DNA of 6,857 bases from GCA-002840015 sp033765245 (GTDB lineage Bacteria > Pseudomonadota > Gammaproteobacteria > Xanthomonadales > Xanthomonadaceae): contig JANRIF010000225.1 of NCBI GenBank assembly GCA_033765245.1, positions 1 to 6,857 on the forward strand. Direction: 5' to 3'. Of this stretch, positions 1-6,218 are shown in pieces. The position numbers and the translations under genes are program-made. How positions within the stretch are numbered: the stretch's first letter is position 1; every line of letters begins with the position of its first letter. The notes below the pieces were generated by a model. The model saw nothing but the letters and a program-made list of their open reading frames with translations, ran no database searches and had not been told where the DNA came from.

Positions 1-1085
1 ATCCGGATCAGAACGCGCTGTTGCCAAACCGGGCGGCGCAGGCGGGTGTCGCGTTTGACCAATCGTACTTCCCGATGCTCAAGGAAGGCACGCGCTACAC
101 CGTCAAGATCAAGATGGCGCCGGGCAAGCATTACAGCCTGAGCTACGTCTGGGGCTGGCGTATCCACCCGCCGCGCGTCGCGGTGATCGAGAACGCCACC
201 AAGATCCTGCCGGTCAACGCGTTTGGTATGGCGCGCCGTACCACCCTGTGGGAGATGGAGCAGCAGGTGTTTGGCGTGAACCCGCGCAAGAACGAGGCCG
301 CCAAGGTCGCCGCAATCAACATGATCGGCGATCTGGCCCCGGCCAAGCGGATGTGGAACATCCTGCGCGAGCTCAAGGCCACCATCGGCAGCAAGAACTT
401 CGACAAGGTGGCCGCCAAGCCACTGATCGAGGATCTGCGCGCCAGCTACCTCGACTGGATCTCGCGGCGTCACCTGCCGCGTGGCGTCGCGGTGGATCCG
501 AATGCCGACCTGACCATGGTGTACCTGAACAACACGATCTACGGCCAGATGCCGCGGAACGTGTCGGGTCAGGGTAGCAATCTGGGTCCGGAGGCGTTCA
601 AGGGCGTGATGCAGTACACCCTCAACGACTGGAACACGCGCGGCTACACCTACAAGGTGAAGCTGCTCAACGGCGACAACTTCCCGCACATGTACGTCAA
701 CGTCGACTTTGGCGGCCGTCGTGGCTGGGAGAATCACTACCAGTTCACCGATCCGACCACGGTGATCGACGAAGAAACCGGCGAGCCGTTGATCCCGCAC
801 AACCGCGGCGGCTTCGAGGAGTTCCTGGCCTCCGATGCGCGCGTGCTGTTCGACAATCCGGGTCTGGGTTCGGGTTGCTTCTTCACCTTCGGCCGCGTGC
901 ACTACTGGCTCAACGCCGGTCCGCCGGTGGGCTCTTTCACGCTGGTGATGCCGCAGAACCCGCAAACCGGTGATCTCGGTTCGCTGGATGTCAGCATCAA
1001 GCTGAACTTCGAGCCGAGCATGCGTCTGCGCGTGTACCAGTTCGATCCGTTCCATCATGAACAAGCGGTGTTCTCGCTGCACTGA
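1..1085 (+). CDS. Secreted protein of unknown family, 3' part (unit A gene 3)
   Basis: This is the C-terminal 360 codons of a gene that begins before the window; the frame is open from base 3 and stops at TGA 1083-1085. The TTG at base 21 is not the real start, because the upstream codons still match the complete paralogue at 4074-5954 (around its residues 265-285). By eye the two are roughly two thirds identical over the whole shared length, with long identical runs such as FPMLKEGTRYT, WGWRIHPPRV, GSGCFFTFGRVH and VYQFDPFHH, and both end in FSLH. Conserved His residues and one Cys (in GSGCFF) recur at the same places. The protein has no domain I can name. It shows that another copy of the oxidase/Sco/gene 3 cassette lies upstream. 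Its own oxidase and Sco genes are outside the window, so that part is inference. The coding call is very secure and the function is unknown. Confidence 0.93.
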   Translation, partial: PDQNALLPNRAAQAGVAFDQSYFPMLKEGTRYTVKIKMAPGKHYSLSYVWGWRIHPPRVAVIENATKILPVNAFGMARRTTLWEMEQQVFGVNPRKNEAAKVAAINMIGDLAPAKRMWNILRELKATIGSKNFDKVAAKPLIEDLRASYLDWISRRHLPRGVAVDPNADLTMVYLNNTIYGQMPRNVSGQGSNLGPEAFKGVMQYTLNDWNTRGYTYKVKLLNGDNFPHMYVNVDFGGRRGWENHYQFTDPTTVIDEETGEPLIPHNRGGFEEFLASDARVLFDNPGLGSGCFFTFGRVHYWLNAGPPVGSFTLVMPQNPQTGDLGSLDVSIKLNFEPSMRLRVYQFDPFHHEQAVFSLH

Positions 1086-1108
1086 GCCATCGCTTCACGC
1101 AGTAAAAC

Positions 1109-1140
1109 CCGGTGCCTCTCCCGCAAGGGAGGGGCATCGG
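1109..1140 (+). terminator. GNRA-capped hairpin after unit A
   Basis: A 14-bp stem (1109-1122 with 1127-1140, two G-T wobbles) closes on the tetraloop GCAA, starting 23 bases after the stop of unit A gene 3. On the + strand no T-run follows, so it is not a textbook intrinsic terminator. It could instead protect the 3' end of the transcript. Read on the - strand, the stem is followed by GTTTTAC, which looks more like a terminator for antisense transcription. The hairpin is certain; its role is not. Confidence 0.55.
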
Positions 1141-1250
1141 CGTATCTGAGGCAGTGCTGTTCGGCCCGTGCAGGTTGTGGGTGGTTTGGTGTGCCGACTC
1201 TGACGTTGCAAGCACAAATAAGGATTGATGTCAAATGAAACTATCTGGAA

Positions 1251-1268
1251 ATGTGATGTAAATCACAT
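1251..1268 (+). promoter_or_regulatory. CRP/Clp-type operator
   Basis: ATGTGATGTAAATCACAT contains the CRP consensus TGTGA-N6-TCACA with both half-sites perfect, in an AT-rich patch about 360 bases before the oxidase start. CRP-family regulators, including Clp of xanthomonads, are known to use this type of site. The core TGAT-N4-ATCA also overlaps the FNR-type pattern, but the outer TG and CA favour CRP/Clp. No equivalent was found before unit C. Binding is inferred. Confidence 0.72.
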
Positions 1269-1278
1269 ACTGTAGAAA

Positions 1279-1298
1279 ATTGCCTGTGGCAATGTGCC
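1279..1298 (+). promoter_or_regulatory. Dyad shared by both oxidase leaders (unit B copy)
   Basis: Two overlapping inverted repeats: ATTGCC-TGT-GGCAAT (1279-1293) and GGCA-ATG-TGCC (1288-1298). The second is kept before unit C (GGCA-AAT-TGCC, 6426-6436) inside a 25-base block that matches at 21 positions (1286-1310 versus 6424-6448), although the surrounding leaders have diverged. It may be an operator or a promoter element; which protein would bind it is unknown. Confidence 0.5.
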
Positions 1299-1302
1299 GC
1301 AC

Positions 1303-1345
1303 GTCGGGGCTCCACGCCACACCGGTACTGCCCATCCGCCCCGAC
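1303..1345 (+). promoter_or_regulatory. Leader hairpin, unit B
   Basis: An 8-bp perfect stem GTCGGGGC (1303-1310) with GCCCCGAC (1338-1345), just before GGGAGTCGAA (1347-1356). At the aligned place before unit C there is a comparable stem with different bases (6440-6447 with 6477-6484). Keeping a helix at the same offset while the loop sequence changes suggests an RNA or DNA structure with a role, but this rests on only two sequences. Confidence 0.4.
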
Positions 1346-1346
1346 A

Positions 1347-1356
1347 GGGAGTCGAA
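1347..1356 (+). promoter_or_regulatory. Shared leader motif GGGAGTCGAA (unit B copy)
   Basis: Identical to 6485-6494 before unit C, and exactly 59 bases after the start of the GGCA-N3-TGCC dyad in both leaders. In both it is followed by a purine-rich GTAG[A/T]GGGG tract. The function is unknown. Confidence 0.4.
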
Positions 1357-1582
1357 CAGGTAGAGGGGAGCGGGGGCGACCGCGACCCGTATGGAGTGGT
1401 AGCGACGGCGATTGAGGGCAGAAGCATGCCTCAGGGGGCCGATCACAACCGCCGCGCTCGTGTTCACCGATGACGTCCACTGCCACCGCGCACGTTTTGC
1501 CGCTGCATGCCCGTTGCAGCCATGTCCTACCCATCAGCGTCCGGCCATGTCCGGCGTTGGCGCGGGAACGACGCCTCCGTGT

Positions 1583-1606
1583 ACTGGAATCGACATCACT
1601 TCCAGT
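1583..1606 (+). promoter_or_regulatory. Inverted repeat next to the oxidase ribosome binding site
   Basis: ACTGGAA (1583-1589) and TTCCAGT (1600-1606) form a perfect 7-bp stem with a 10-base loop, ending 5 bases before AGGAG (1612-1616). Loop and left arm overlap the block GGAATCGACATCA, which is kept at 12 of 13 positions before unit C (6679-6691). There the stem itself is weaker. A role in translation control is possible but unproven. Confidence 0.35.
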
Positions 1607-1626
1607 CACACAGGAGCAAGCGAATC

Positions 1627-3306
1627 ATGGCCAAGAGACGAGATGTATTGAGGGGTGGCGTCGCGGCGCTCGCGTCCACGCCCGCCATCTTCGGCGGCAG
1701 CATGCTGCCCCGCGTCGCACAGGCGCAACTGTGCCGGCCCGAGGGTCTGCGGACCCCTGAGACCGAGCCGGCAAGCCCGCCGGTGAGCGTATACACGCAG
1801 CAGATATACATTCCGCCGGCGATGACGCCGGTCGACCCAGGGTCGCTCAGTCCGCCGCCGAATCCCGCCCGGCACCAGCGCTTCAATGACTTTCCGCCGG
1901 TGAAGTTCTACGTTCAGCACCAGACCGAGGGCCGCTGGAACTATCACGACCAACTCACCGCGATCACCAGCGATGGCCTGGGTTCGCTGGCCTGGTTGTG
2001 GAACGGCGCCACGCCTGGCGAGACGTTGGTGGCAACGTACGGCGAGCCGGTGTTCGTGCGTCGCTTCAACGATTTGCCTTCGGTCGAGGATGCGTTGATT
2101 CCGTTCGGCTTCCCGACCGTCACCACGCACTTGCACAACGCCCACTCGGCCAGCGAGAGCGATGGCAACCCGATGGACTTCTTCGAATCGGGCGAGTTCT
2201 GGGACCACCATTACGCGATGATCTACGCGCGCAATGACCCGCGCGAGGCGCTGGGTAGCCTGTGGTACCACGACCACATGCTCGACTTCACCGCCACCAA
2301 TGTGTACGCCGGCTTCTCTGCGATGTCGATCTTCTACGATCACATCGACACCGGCGACGAGAACGACCCGCGCGAAACCGCATTGCGGCTGCCCGGCGGC
2401 TATGGCCAGTACGATCTGTACTTCATCCTGCACGACGTGCGCTTCGGTCAACCGGGCACCGAGTTTGCCGGTCACCCGACCTACAACGTGTTCAACACCG
2501 ACGGCCATCTCGGTGACGTCATCACCGTCAATCGCACCGCCTTCCCGTACGTCGAGGTGGAACCGCGCAAGTACCGCCTGCGCTTCCTTGACGGCGGCCC
2601 GTCGCGGTTTTACGAGCTGGCGTTCGAGGATGGTCGCCATTTCTTCTCGATCGCCAACGACGGCAACCTGCTGGAGCAACCAGTGGACACCACCTCACTG
2701 GTGATCGGTCCGGCCAACCGCATCGACACCATCGTCGACTTCTCCGGCGATCGCGGACACACCGTCAATCTGGTCAACCTGATGGAACAGGTCAACGGCC
2801 AGGGTCCGACGGGGCGCCGCCTGGATCCACCGATGCCGGTGATGCAGTTCCGCGTGCTGGACGTCAACACCGTAGACAACAGCCAGGTACCGGACTTCCT
2901 GCGCGCGTTGCCACACGTGGACCTGAGCGAAGTGGTAACCGAGCGCGAATGGGTGTTCGACCACGACATGGGCCTGTGGACAGTCAACGGTTCGTTCATG
3001 GATCCGACCATCATCTCGGCCTTCCCCAAACAGGGCACCGCCGAGATCTGGCGCTTCCGCAATGCTGGCGCCACTTGGTCGCATCCGGTGCACATCCACT
3101 TCGAGGAGGCGCAGACCTTGACCTGGAACGGTCGCCCACCGACCGGCGTGGCCAAATCGCGCAAGGACGTCTGGAGCGTGGGGCCCGGCGACGACGTGCG
3201 AGTGTTCTACCGCTTCGGCGACTTCCTTGGCCGCTTCGTCATCCACTGCCACAACAACGTGCACGAGGACAACGCGATGATGCTGAGTTGGTCCATCCAG
3301 CCCTGA
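1627..3306 (+). CDS. Tat-exported multicopper oxidase, CotA/bilirubin oxidase-like (unit B)
   Basis: A four-copper oxidase of 559 residues that would oxidise a substrate outside the cytoplasm and reduce O2 to water. All copper ligands are visible: HLH at 168/170 and WYHDH at 215/217 (type 2/3 sites), HPVHIH at 486/489/491, and HCHNNVHEDNAM with H540, C541, H542, H546 and axial M551. THLHNAH, ATNVYAG and the C-terminal HEDNAMM resemble bacterial CotA-type laccases. I see no Met-rich insert like that of CueO. The Tat signal starts MAKRRDVL (RR at 4-5) and likely ends at AQA, residue 33. The start at 1627 is chosen over in-frame ATGs at 1507 and 1522 because AGGAG lies at 1612-1616, the Tat motif begins there and unit C starts identically. 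A second Cys, C36, lies just after the cleavage site. It is first in an operon; the Sco-like gene follows after 46 bases. The substrate (phenols, Mn(II), bilirubin-like compounds or other) cannot be told. Confidence 0.95.
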   Translation: MAKRRDVLRGGVAALASTPAIFGGSMLPRVAQAQLCRPEGLRTPETEPASPPVSVYTQQIYIPPAMTPVDPGSLSPPPNPARHQRFNDFPPVKFYVQHQTEGRWNYHDQLTAITSDGLGSLAWLWNGATPGETLVATYGEPVFVRRFNDLPSVEDALIPFGFPTVTTHLHNAHSASESDGNPMDFFESGEFWDHHYAMIYARNDPREALGSLWYHDHMLDFTATNVYAGFSAMSIFYDHIDTGDENDPRETALRLPGGYGQYDLYFILHDVRFGQPGTEFAGHPTYNVFNTDGHLGDVITVNRTAFPYVEVEPRKYRLRFLDGGPSRFYELAFEDGRHFFSIANDGNLLEQPVDTTSLVIGPANRIDTIVDFSGDRGHTVNLVNLMEQVNGQGPTGRRLDPPMPVMQFRVLDVNTVDNSQVPDFLRALPHVDLSEVVTEREWVFDHDMGLWTVNGSFMDPTIISAFPKQGTAEIWRFRNAGATWSHPVHIHFEEAQTLTWNGRPPTGVAKSRKDVWSVGPGDDVRVFYRFGDFLGRFVIHCHNNVHEDNAMMLSWSIQP

Positions 3307-3352
3307 GCTCCCGCATCGCGTCGATACCCGAACAGGCACGAGGAGTTTAACG

Positions 3353-3985
3353 ATGAACAGCAGAAGAACTGTAGTGACGGCATTGGGGCTGGGCCTGCCG
3401 GCGGCGGCATTGGCTGCCAAGAGCCAAGTGGCGGAACCAGGCAACCCGATGCTGCTGCAATGCGAACGACCGGCCGTGGGCCGGCATGCCAAGCGCTTCC
3501 CGCAGGTGCTGGTGCAGGACCAGAACGGCGAGAAATTCTGGTTCTACGAGAACCTGATCCAGGACAAGCTGGTGTTGCTGAGCTTCGCCTCGATCGATGG
3601 CGAGCGGCAGTATCCGATCGTCGACAACCTGCTCAAGGTGCAGGAGATGCTGGGCGAGCGCCTGGGCAACGATGTATTCATGTACACCATCACCACCAAG
3701 CCCGAAGTGGATACCGCGCCGGGCCTGAGGGAATACGCGACATCCAAGGGTGCGCGCTGGCAATTCCTCGGCGGCGAGCCGGAAGCCATCCACCGGATAC
3801 TGGCCGCCTTCAGCGTAATGGGCAGCGTGCATGGCCTGACCTGGATCGGCAACCAACGCACCGGTCGCTGGCTGACCAAGCCGGCCAGGGTGCAGCCGAT
3901 CTTCATCGCCGAGGCGGTGGCCTTGCTCAGCACCGGCAAGCATCACCGGGCGCGCCTGCTGGACATGCGCAGCACGATGGCATGA
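3353..3985 (+). CDS. Tat-exported Sco1/SenC-like protein lacking CxxxC (unit B)
   Basis: A 210-residue thioredoxin-fold protein of the Sco1/SenC type. Family members deliver copper to oxidase sites or act as thiol reductases, using a CxxxC pair and a distal His. Here the framework is recognisable: KLVLLSF (71-78), the PE-x-DT segment after the central strand, and H160 in GSVHGLTWIG at the place of the Sco His. The active-site loop, however, reads FASIDGERQYP (78-88), so the two Cys are replaced by G83 and Y87 while P88 is kept. The only Cys is C37 near the mature N-terminus. The N-terminus MNSRRTVV is a twin-arginine motif, with likely cleavage around residues 21-22. AGGAG at 3341-3345 supports the start. 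Lying between an oxidase and gene 3, it may help assemble or metallate the oxidase, but a normal Cys-based copper transfer is not possible. The family call is by fold pattern and is fairly secure. Confidence 0.85.
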   Translation: MNSRRTVVTALGLGLPAAALAAKSQVAEPGNPMLLQCERPAVGRHAKRFPQVLVQDQNGEKFWFYENLIQDKLVLLSFASIDGERQYPIVDNLLKVQEMLGERLGNDVFMYTITTKPEVDTAPGLREYATSKGARWQFLGGEPEAIHRILAAFSVMGSVHGLTWIGNQRTGRWLTKPARVQPIFIAEAVALLSTGKHHRARLLDMRSTMA

Positions 3986-4073
3986 ATCATTCATCGGGCC
4001 GCGCAACCCGTAACCAATCATCCAGCGCCAGGGCGGCTCGCGCCGACCCCAGCAATGGAGGGAGCGAAAGACA

Positions 4074-5954
4074 ATGCGTACGATCACATCGTCTCTGACC
4101 AGAGTATCGGCGGCGCTGGCGGTCGGCTTCGGCCTCGCGGCCGGCGCCTACGCCCAGCATCCGCAGTCGCAACCCAAACCCGCCCTCGATGCCATCCTGG
4201 TCGCCCCGATTCCGGGCGGCTGGCGCGTCGAGACCGCGGAGGGCATGTTCCCGCCAGGCAACAACGTCACCAACCCGCCGGGCACCAACTTCCTGGAAAC
4301 GGTATACGAGAACTATCGGTTGCCGGACGGCACCGAGTTGCCGAACACCTTGCCATCGACGCCGGACGGAAAATACAACCTGCACGATGGACCGGTGAAG
4401 GTGAAAAAGATCCGCCGCGAATCACCGATCGAGGACCTGCTGGCGCAGATCGTTGCCATCGAGAAGGTCGCCGCCAGCGGCCCCGGTCAGGGCCCGCCGC
4501 CAGGACCGGGTGGGGTGATCCCGTTGAACAAAGCCATCGACAACGCCATCGACATCATCGAGGGCAATCCACTGAGTCCCGCCTACCTCAAGGACCGTGC
4601 ATACGAAGGCATGCCGCTGCTGCACTACATCGGCCCGCTCAAGAACAAGGTGGTGCAGCCGATCTTCGATCCCGATACGGGGCAGAAGATCGGCGGCAAC
4701 GTTGACGTCAACATGGTGTACTACGGCGAGTTCATCGAGTCCGACACCTCGATGATCGACCCGTCGCAGGTGCTGCAGGTGCCATTCACCATCACCTACC
4801 ACGTCAACATCCTGCAGAACGGTATCGAGGATTTCGCGCCGTTCGTGATGTACTTCGATTCGCCGGCGGAGGCCGACGAGTTCCTGCCGATCCGCGCACG
4901 CAGTGCCGGCGTGGCGATGGACCAGTCGTTCTTCCCGATGCTCAAGGAGGGCACGCGCTACACGATCAAGATCAAGCAGGCGCCCGGCAGTCATTGGAGT
5001 CTGGTCTACAACTGGGGCTGGCGCATCCACCCGCCGCGGGTGCAGGTGATCGAGAACTCCACCAAGATATTCCCGATCAACTCGCAGTTGCAGCCGGCGC
5101 GCATCACCTTGCTGCAAATGGAGCAGGAGGTGTTCGGAGTCAATCCGCGTCAAAACCAGGCGGCCAAGGAGGCGGCAATCGCCAAGATCGGCGATCTGGC
5201 TCCGCCCAAGCGGATGTGGAACATCCTGCGCGCGCTCAAAGGTCACGTGCAGGGCAACCACTTCAGCAATCCCGCCGCCGTGGCTCCGATGATTGCGGAT
5301 TTGCGCGAGGCGTATCTGCAATGGCTCACGCGCCGCAAGCTGCCGTCCGGAGTGACTGCGGATCCGGACTCGCAACTGACGATGCTGTACGTCAACAACA
5401 CGATCTACGGCGAGATGCCGGCGAACGTGTCGGGCCAGGGTAGCGGGTTGGGGCCGGAGAGCTTCAAGGGTGCGAGCTCGTTCAGCCTGTTCGACTGGGA
5501 GACGCGGCCGTTCGAGTACAAGGCTACCGTGCTCAACGGCGACCATTTCTACCATGCCTATGTCAACGTCGACTTCGGCGGTTGGCGCGGCTGGGAGAAC
5601 CAGTTCCAGTTTACCGATCCGACCACTGTGATCGACGAAGACACCGGCGAGCCGATATTTCCAATTGACCGCGGCGGCACCGACGAGCATCTGGAGGCTA
5701 GCCCGCGCAATCCGGACATCAATGGCGATCCACAACTGGGGTCGGGCTGCTTCTTCACCTTCGGCCGCGTTCATTTCTGGGTGAACGCGGGCCCGCCGGT
5801 GGGCTCGCCGACCTTCGTGCCGCCGGTGCAGGCCGACGGGACGCCCAGTCGCATGAACATCGAAGTGAAGATGAACTTCGAGCCGACCATGCGCCTGAAG
5901 GTGTACCAGTTCGACCCGTTCCACCACGACGTCGCGGTGTTCTCGCTGCACTGA
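4074..5954 (+). CDS. Large Sec-exported protein of unknown family (unit B gene 3)
   Basis: 626 residues with a Sec signal peptide ending AYA (27). I do not recognise a domain. After the signal there is an N-terminal part to about residue 135, a Gly/Pro linker (136-147), then a large region kept in the paralogue at 1-1085. Likely beta-rich segments contain conserved residues that could bind metal: H319 in RIHPP, H494 in the YVNVDFGG region, H567 in GRVHFW, HH 617-618 and the last residue H626. The single Cys, C559 in GSGCFF, is also conserved. A central stretch (about 340-440) looks helical, with KRMWNILRALK. GGAGGGAG at 4057-4064 supports the start; the 88-base gap after the Sco-like gene and the terminator beyond it fit the last gene of an operon. 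It could be a substrate, a scaffold or a metal-binding partner of the oxidase; none is shown. The coding call is very secure. Confidence 0.92.
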   Translation: MRTITSSLTRVSAALAVGFGLAAGAYAQHPQSQPKPALDAILVAPIPGGWRVETAEGMFPPGNNVTNPPGTNFLETVYENYRLPDGTELPNTLPSTPDGKYNLHDGPVKVKKIRRESPIEDLLAQIVAIEKVAASGPGQGPPPGPGGVIPLNKAIDNAIDIIEGNPLSPAYLKDRAYEGMPLLHYIGPLKNKVVQPIFDPDTGQKIGGNVDVNMVYYGEFIESDTSMIDPSQVLQVPFTITYHVNILQNGIEDFAPFVMYFDSPAEADEFLPIRARSAGVAMDQSFFPMLKEGTRYTIKIKQAPGSHWSLVYNWGWRIHPPRVQVIENSTKIFPINSQLQPARITLLQMEQEVFGVNPRQNQAAKEAAIAKIGDLAPPKRMWNILRALKGHVQGNHFSNPAAVAPMIADLREAYLQWLTRRKLPSGVTADPDSQLTMLYVNNTIYGEMPANVSGQGSGLGPESFKGASSFSLFDWETRPFEYKATVLNGDHFYHAYVNVDFGGWRGWENQFQFTDPTTVIDEDTGEPIFPIDRGGTDEHLEASPRNPDINGDPQLGSGCFFTFGRVHFWVNAGPPVGSPTFVPPVQADGTPSRMNIEVKMNFEPTMRLKVYQFDPFHHDVAVFSLH

Positions 5955-5976
5955 CCGATCTCGCGACACGTCAATA

Positions 5977-6017
5977 GCCGGCGCCCGCCCAGCAATGAGC
6001 GGGCGCCGGCATGTTTT
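5977..6017 (+). terminator. Intrinsic terminator of unit B
   Basis: A perfect 12-bp GC-rich stem (5977-5988 with 5999-6010) and a 10-base loop are followed by ATGTTTTC, 22 bases after the stop of gene 3. A second GCGCCGGC followed by TTTT (6021-6032) can pair alternatively with the stem arms, so termination could use either T-run. Confidence 0.82.
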
Positions 6018-6029
6018 CGTGCGCCGGCT

Positions 6030-6055
6030 TTTGTGGGAGCGCGCTTGCGCGCGAC
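6030..6055 (+). repeat. REP-like repeat, copy 1
   Basis: 26 bases beginning TTTGTGGGAGCGCGC and ending GCGCGAC, identical to 6193-6218. The core GCGCG-CTTG-CGCGC forms a short hairpin. Repeats of this kind are common between genes in Lysobacterales and Pseudomonas. Confidence 0.75.
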
Positions 6056-6150
6056 GGATGTGTGGCGCGACCAGAAGTCCTTCGTGACGACGCATCCTCC
6101 GCGCAGTCGGTTGCTTCGCAACGCCGGCTGCGCCTTCGCTTCGCTCGGTA

Positions 6151-6173
6151 GCCCGCAAGCGGCCTCTCACAAG
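6151..6173 (-). repeat. Degenerate inverted REP-like copy
   Basis: On the - strand this matches the flanking repeats at 18 of 22 positions (on the + strand it reads GCCCGCAAGCGG then CTCTCACAA). It gives a copy / inverted copy / copy arrangement typical of REP clusters. The bases between the copies (6056-6150) hold other small inverted repeats, such as GTTGC-TTC-GCAAC at 6110-6122, and no gene. Confidence 0.55.
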
Positions 6174-6192
6174 GGCCGCAGCGCGCGTGCTG

Positions 6193-6218
6193 TTTGTGGG
6201 AGCGCGCTTGCGCGCGAC
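6193..6218 (+). repeat. REP-like repeat, copy 2
   Basis: Identical over 26 bases to 6030-6055, in the same orientation. It ends the REP cluster that separates units B and C. Confidence 0.75.

Larger units (their letters stand above)
1141..1626 (+). other. Non-coding leader region upstream of unit B oxidase
   Basis: About 490 bases without a convincing gene. The frames open here in either direction are short, lack a good ribosome site or are extensions of the oxidase frame. The first part (about 1210-1290) is notably AT-rich for this window and carries the CRP-type site. The rest is GC-rich and shares several collinear blocks with the leader of unit C. I found no clear -35/-10 pair, so I do not place a promoter. 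The strongest expectation is that transcription starts downstream of the CRP-type site and gives a 5' leader of roughly 300 bases. Confidence 0.6.

Noticed and set aside
1507..1626. Upstream in-frame extension of the oxidase
   Set aside because: The frame is open back to ATG 1507, but no good ribosome site precedes it, it would bury the Tat motif 40 residues inside, and unit C starts at the later ATG with the same ribosome-site spacing.
1732..1740. Lipobox at C36 of the oxidase
   Set aside because: The residues before C36 (A-Q-L) do not fit the lipoprotein pattern, and AQA just before gives a normal cleavage site.
1606..2679. 357-codon open frame on the - strand
   Set aside because: It is antisense to the oxidase, has no recognisable motif and is low in complexity (rich in Arg, Val, His and Ala).
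3347..4087. 246-codon open frame on the - strand over the Sco-like gene
   Set aside because: It is antisense to an intact gene with a signal peptide and ribosome site, and shows no protein-like features.
5977..6032. Mobile element end
   Set aside because: The inverted repeats form a compact GC-rich hairpin followed by T-runs next to a stop codon, which fits a terminator; no transposase or target duplication is seen.
4422..6170. 582-codon open frame on the - strand
   Set aside because: It lies antisense to gene 3, whose protein is supported by a signal peptide, a ribosome site and a paralogue. Its Arg/His/Val-rich translation is typical of the opposite strand of high-GC genes.
6030..6218. 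CRISPR array
   Set aside because: There are only two identical short repeats, 163 bases apart, plus one inverted degenerate copy; no regular spacers.
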